From an uncultured Pelagibacteraceae bacterium (GTDB lineage: Bacteria > Pseudomonadota > Alphaproteobacteria > Pelagibacterales > Pelagibacteraceae), in assembly GCA_902628305.1 (NCBI GenBank), contig CACOMK010000007.1, positions 1 to 40,973 of the forward strand: 40,973 nt of DNA. Direction: 5' to 3'. This document shows, piece by piece, positions 39,219-40,973 of the stretch. The notes beneath the pieces were generated by a model. The model searched no databases and was not told where the DNA came from. It saw only the letters and a list, made by a program, of their open reading frames with translations. Positions within the stretch are counted from its first letter, which is position 1. Each line of letters begins with the position of its first letter. Made by a program: the position numbers and the translations under genes.

Positions 39219-40241
39219 TCAGTTAATTGCAACAGGTTTTGAGGCTAATAAACCTACAGTTTTGCTTTGAGCCTTTTTGCAAAATTTAGGTTGTAAATTT
39301 TTAGAGATCAAGGCCATGTCTTTTAAAACAATATTTCCCATATCAAAAAAGGCTGTTTCTAAAGCGCCCGCTCTATGTGCTGAAAATAAAATATTTTTGA
39401 CTTTTCTTATTGGGTCATTTTTTCTCACAGGCTCTTCTGGAAACACATCTGTTGCTACAAAAATATCACCTTTTTTAACTCTTTTTATTAAATCTTTAAA
39501 ATTAACTACCGCAGCTCTGCTCATTAATATGAATAATGAATTTGATTTCATTTTATTTAATAACTTTTTATCAATTAGATTTTTATTCTTCGTAGTTACA
39601 GCTGCTAAAACGTAAATTATTTCACAAGTCTTAAACATTTGATCTAAATTTATTGGTTTAAAGCCAAAACTTTGAATTTTATGATTAGATATCCATGGAT
39701 CATAAACATTAATATCTTTGGTAAATGTCAATAACATAGGAGTTAGAGATCTTGCAAGATCTCCAAAACCCACCAATCCAATTTTTTTGTTTGATAATAA
39801 AGATGAATTTAAATTACTTTCCAATCCATATTTTTCTTTTTTATTTTTGAAATCAATATGAGCACCATGAATATTTCTTAACAAAGATAATGTCATTCCT
39901 AGAGCTAATTCTGCAACAGGTAGTGAAAAAACTGGGGATGTCGCAATTACGTGTATTTTTTTTTTAAAACAATAATCATAATCCACATTTTTCATAAAGT
40001 TACTTTCAACATTAATGATGGCTTTTAATTTCTTTGCCTTAGACAATATTTTTTTATCTAAGTCTGGTTGCCCCATAATAAAAGTCACTGAGGAAATATT
40101 TTTCTCGTAAAATTTTTTTTTATTATTTTTTGGAGCATTTAAAATTTTATATTTTGAATGTAATTCTCTTAACTTATTTTTGGTAAATATTAAATCTAAA
40201 GTTCTTGGAAATGGATCTGATATAACTATTAATTTTTTCAT
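39219..40241 (-). CDS. D-isomer-specific 2-hydroxyacid dehydrogenase
   Basis: NKKIGLVGFGDLARSL NAD-binding motif, EEPV...SAHRAGALE. Confidence 0.85.
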   Translation of the reverse strand: MKKLIVISDPFPRTLDLIFTKNKLRELHSKYKILNAPKNNKKKFYEKNISSVTFIMGQPDLDKKILSKAKKLKAIINVESNFMKNVDYDYCFKKKIHVIATSPVFSLPVAELALGMTLSLLRNIHGAHIDFKNKKEKYGLESNLNSSLLSNKKIGLVGFGDLARSLTPMLLTFTKDINVYDPWISNHKIQSFGFKPINLDQMFKTCEIIYVLAAVTTKNKNLIDKKLLNKMKSNSLFILMSRAAVVNFKDLIKRVKKGDIFVATDVFPEEPVRKNDPIRKVKNILFSAHRAGALETAFFDMGNIVLKDMALISKNLQPKFCKKAQSKTVGLLASKPVAIN

Positions 40242-40249
40242 AAAATTAC

Positions 40250-40973
40250 TTAATTAAGTATTTGTTTTATATTAGAAATTTTAAAAAATTTTGGTTTTTT
40301 ACATTTTGTTTTTATAAACTTTACTTTTCCAGATATACATGCCTTCATAATTGATTGAATTATATCTAGTACATGAAGTGATAACTCTCCATTGCACATA
40401 TTATTTTTTTTATTAAGCATAGATAAGGCCATCTCAGATAATCCAGCACCTCTATAATTTGCATTTGTTGGACTCTCGTTTGCTCTTGAGCTTTGTGATC
40501 TTATATTAATCTCACCTAAAGGTAGTTTGTTAGTTTTATATTCTTTCCAAGGTTTGCCTAATTTTTTACATACAAAAACAGAACCTCCAAACATGTTTGG
40601 ATCTGGAACTATCATAGATCCTTTATCTCCATAAAGCTCAATATGATTATTTTGATGTGCAATGACATCAAATGATAGTGTCAGATGAATAACTGATCCA
40701 TTATGAAAAGTTATTGTAGATAAATATGAAGTTGGGCATTTTACTTTAAATTTTTTACTCTTTTTTGGACCTATTCCAATAGTTCTGGTTTTTTTTCCAT
40801 TAACTATAGTGCCGGTAACTTTTTTTGCTGGTCCTAATAAATTTACCAGTGCTGTTAAATAATAAGGCCCCATGTCTATAACAGGGCCTCCTTCTTTTTT
40901 AGCAAACCATGGTTCTGGGTTAGGATGATACGATTGCACTCCAGGAAAGCCAAAAACTGCATTTCCAAAAACT
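40250..40973 (-). CDS. Gfo/Idh/MocA-family oxidoreductase, 5' end outside window
   Basis: EGGPVIDMGPYYLTALVNLLGPAKKVTG; reading frame continues upstream to the window edge (VFGNAVFGFPGVQSYHPNPEPW), so the listed start is internal. Confidence 0.87.
   Translation of the reverse strand, partial: VFGNAVFGFPGVQSYHPNPEPWFAKKEGGPVIDMGPYYLTALVNLLGPAKKVTGTIVNGKKTRTIGIGPKKSKKFKVKCPTSYLSTITFHNGSVIHLTLSFDVIAHQNNHIELYGDKGSMIVPDPNMFGGSVFVCKKLGKPWKEYKTNKLPLGEINIRSQSSRANESPTNANYRGAGLSEMALSMLNKKNNMCNGELSLHVLDIIQSIMKACISGKVKFIKTKCKKPKFFKISNIKQILN

Noticed and set aside
1-40973. CRISPR arrays, tRNA/rRNA, prophage, transposons
   Set aside because: No spaced repeats of CRISPR type, no cloverleaf or rRNA sequence, no integrase/transposase/phage structural motifs noticed; the 9-bp repeats at 16872-16962 are too short and operator-like.

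Overview
AT-rich, densely packed alphaproteobacterial window that looks like a SAR11/Pelagibacterales chromosome (taxonomy inferred from codon usage, compactness and a TPP-riboswitch-controlled SSS transporter). Left part (1-23 kb): end of a CDP-hexose locus (rfbG/rfbF), bcp, amt, HU, rseP, yajQ, a DEAD-box helicase, SRAP, tesA/ybbA/ybbP, small beta-carbonic-anhydrase-like and SOUL proteins, a TSUP permease, a tandem-HTH ScfR/RamB-type regulator next to isocitrate lyase (aceA), an ABC-2 exporter, and a thiV-like symporter behind a TPP riboswitch. Right part (23-41 kb): a carbohydrate/sugar-acid island with three different uptake systems (CUT1 ABC, tripartite tricarboxylate TctCBA, CUT2 ABC), plus galM, two SDRs, a ROK kinase, a PdxA-like dehydrogenase, ribokinase, RbsD/FucU mutarotase, a D-2-hydroxyacid dehydrogenase and a Gfo/Idh/MocA enzyme. 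Most notable signals: a 9-bp-periodic TTTGTAAAT operator array between the regulator and aceA; an unannotated 53-aa ORF there; attenuator-like hairpins immediately 3' of each of the three binding-protein genes (one lies inside the tctB reading frame); the compact TPP riboswitch; and overlapping divergent start codons of tesA and ybbA. No CRISPR array, tRNA, rRNA or transposase was seen.
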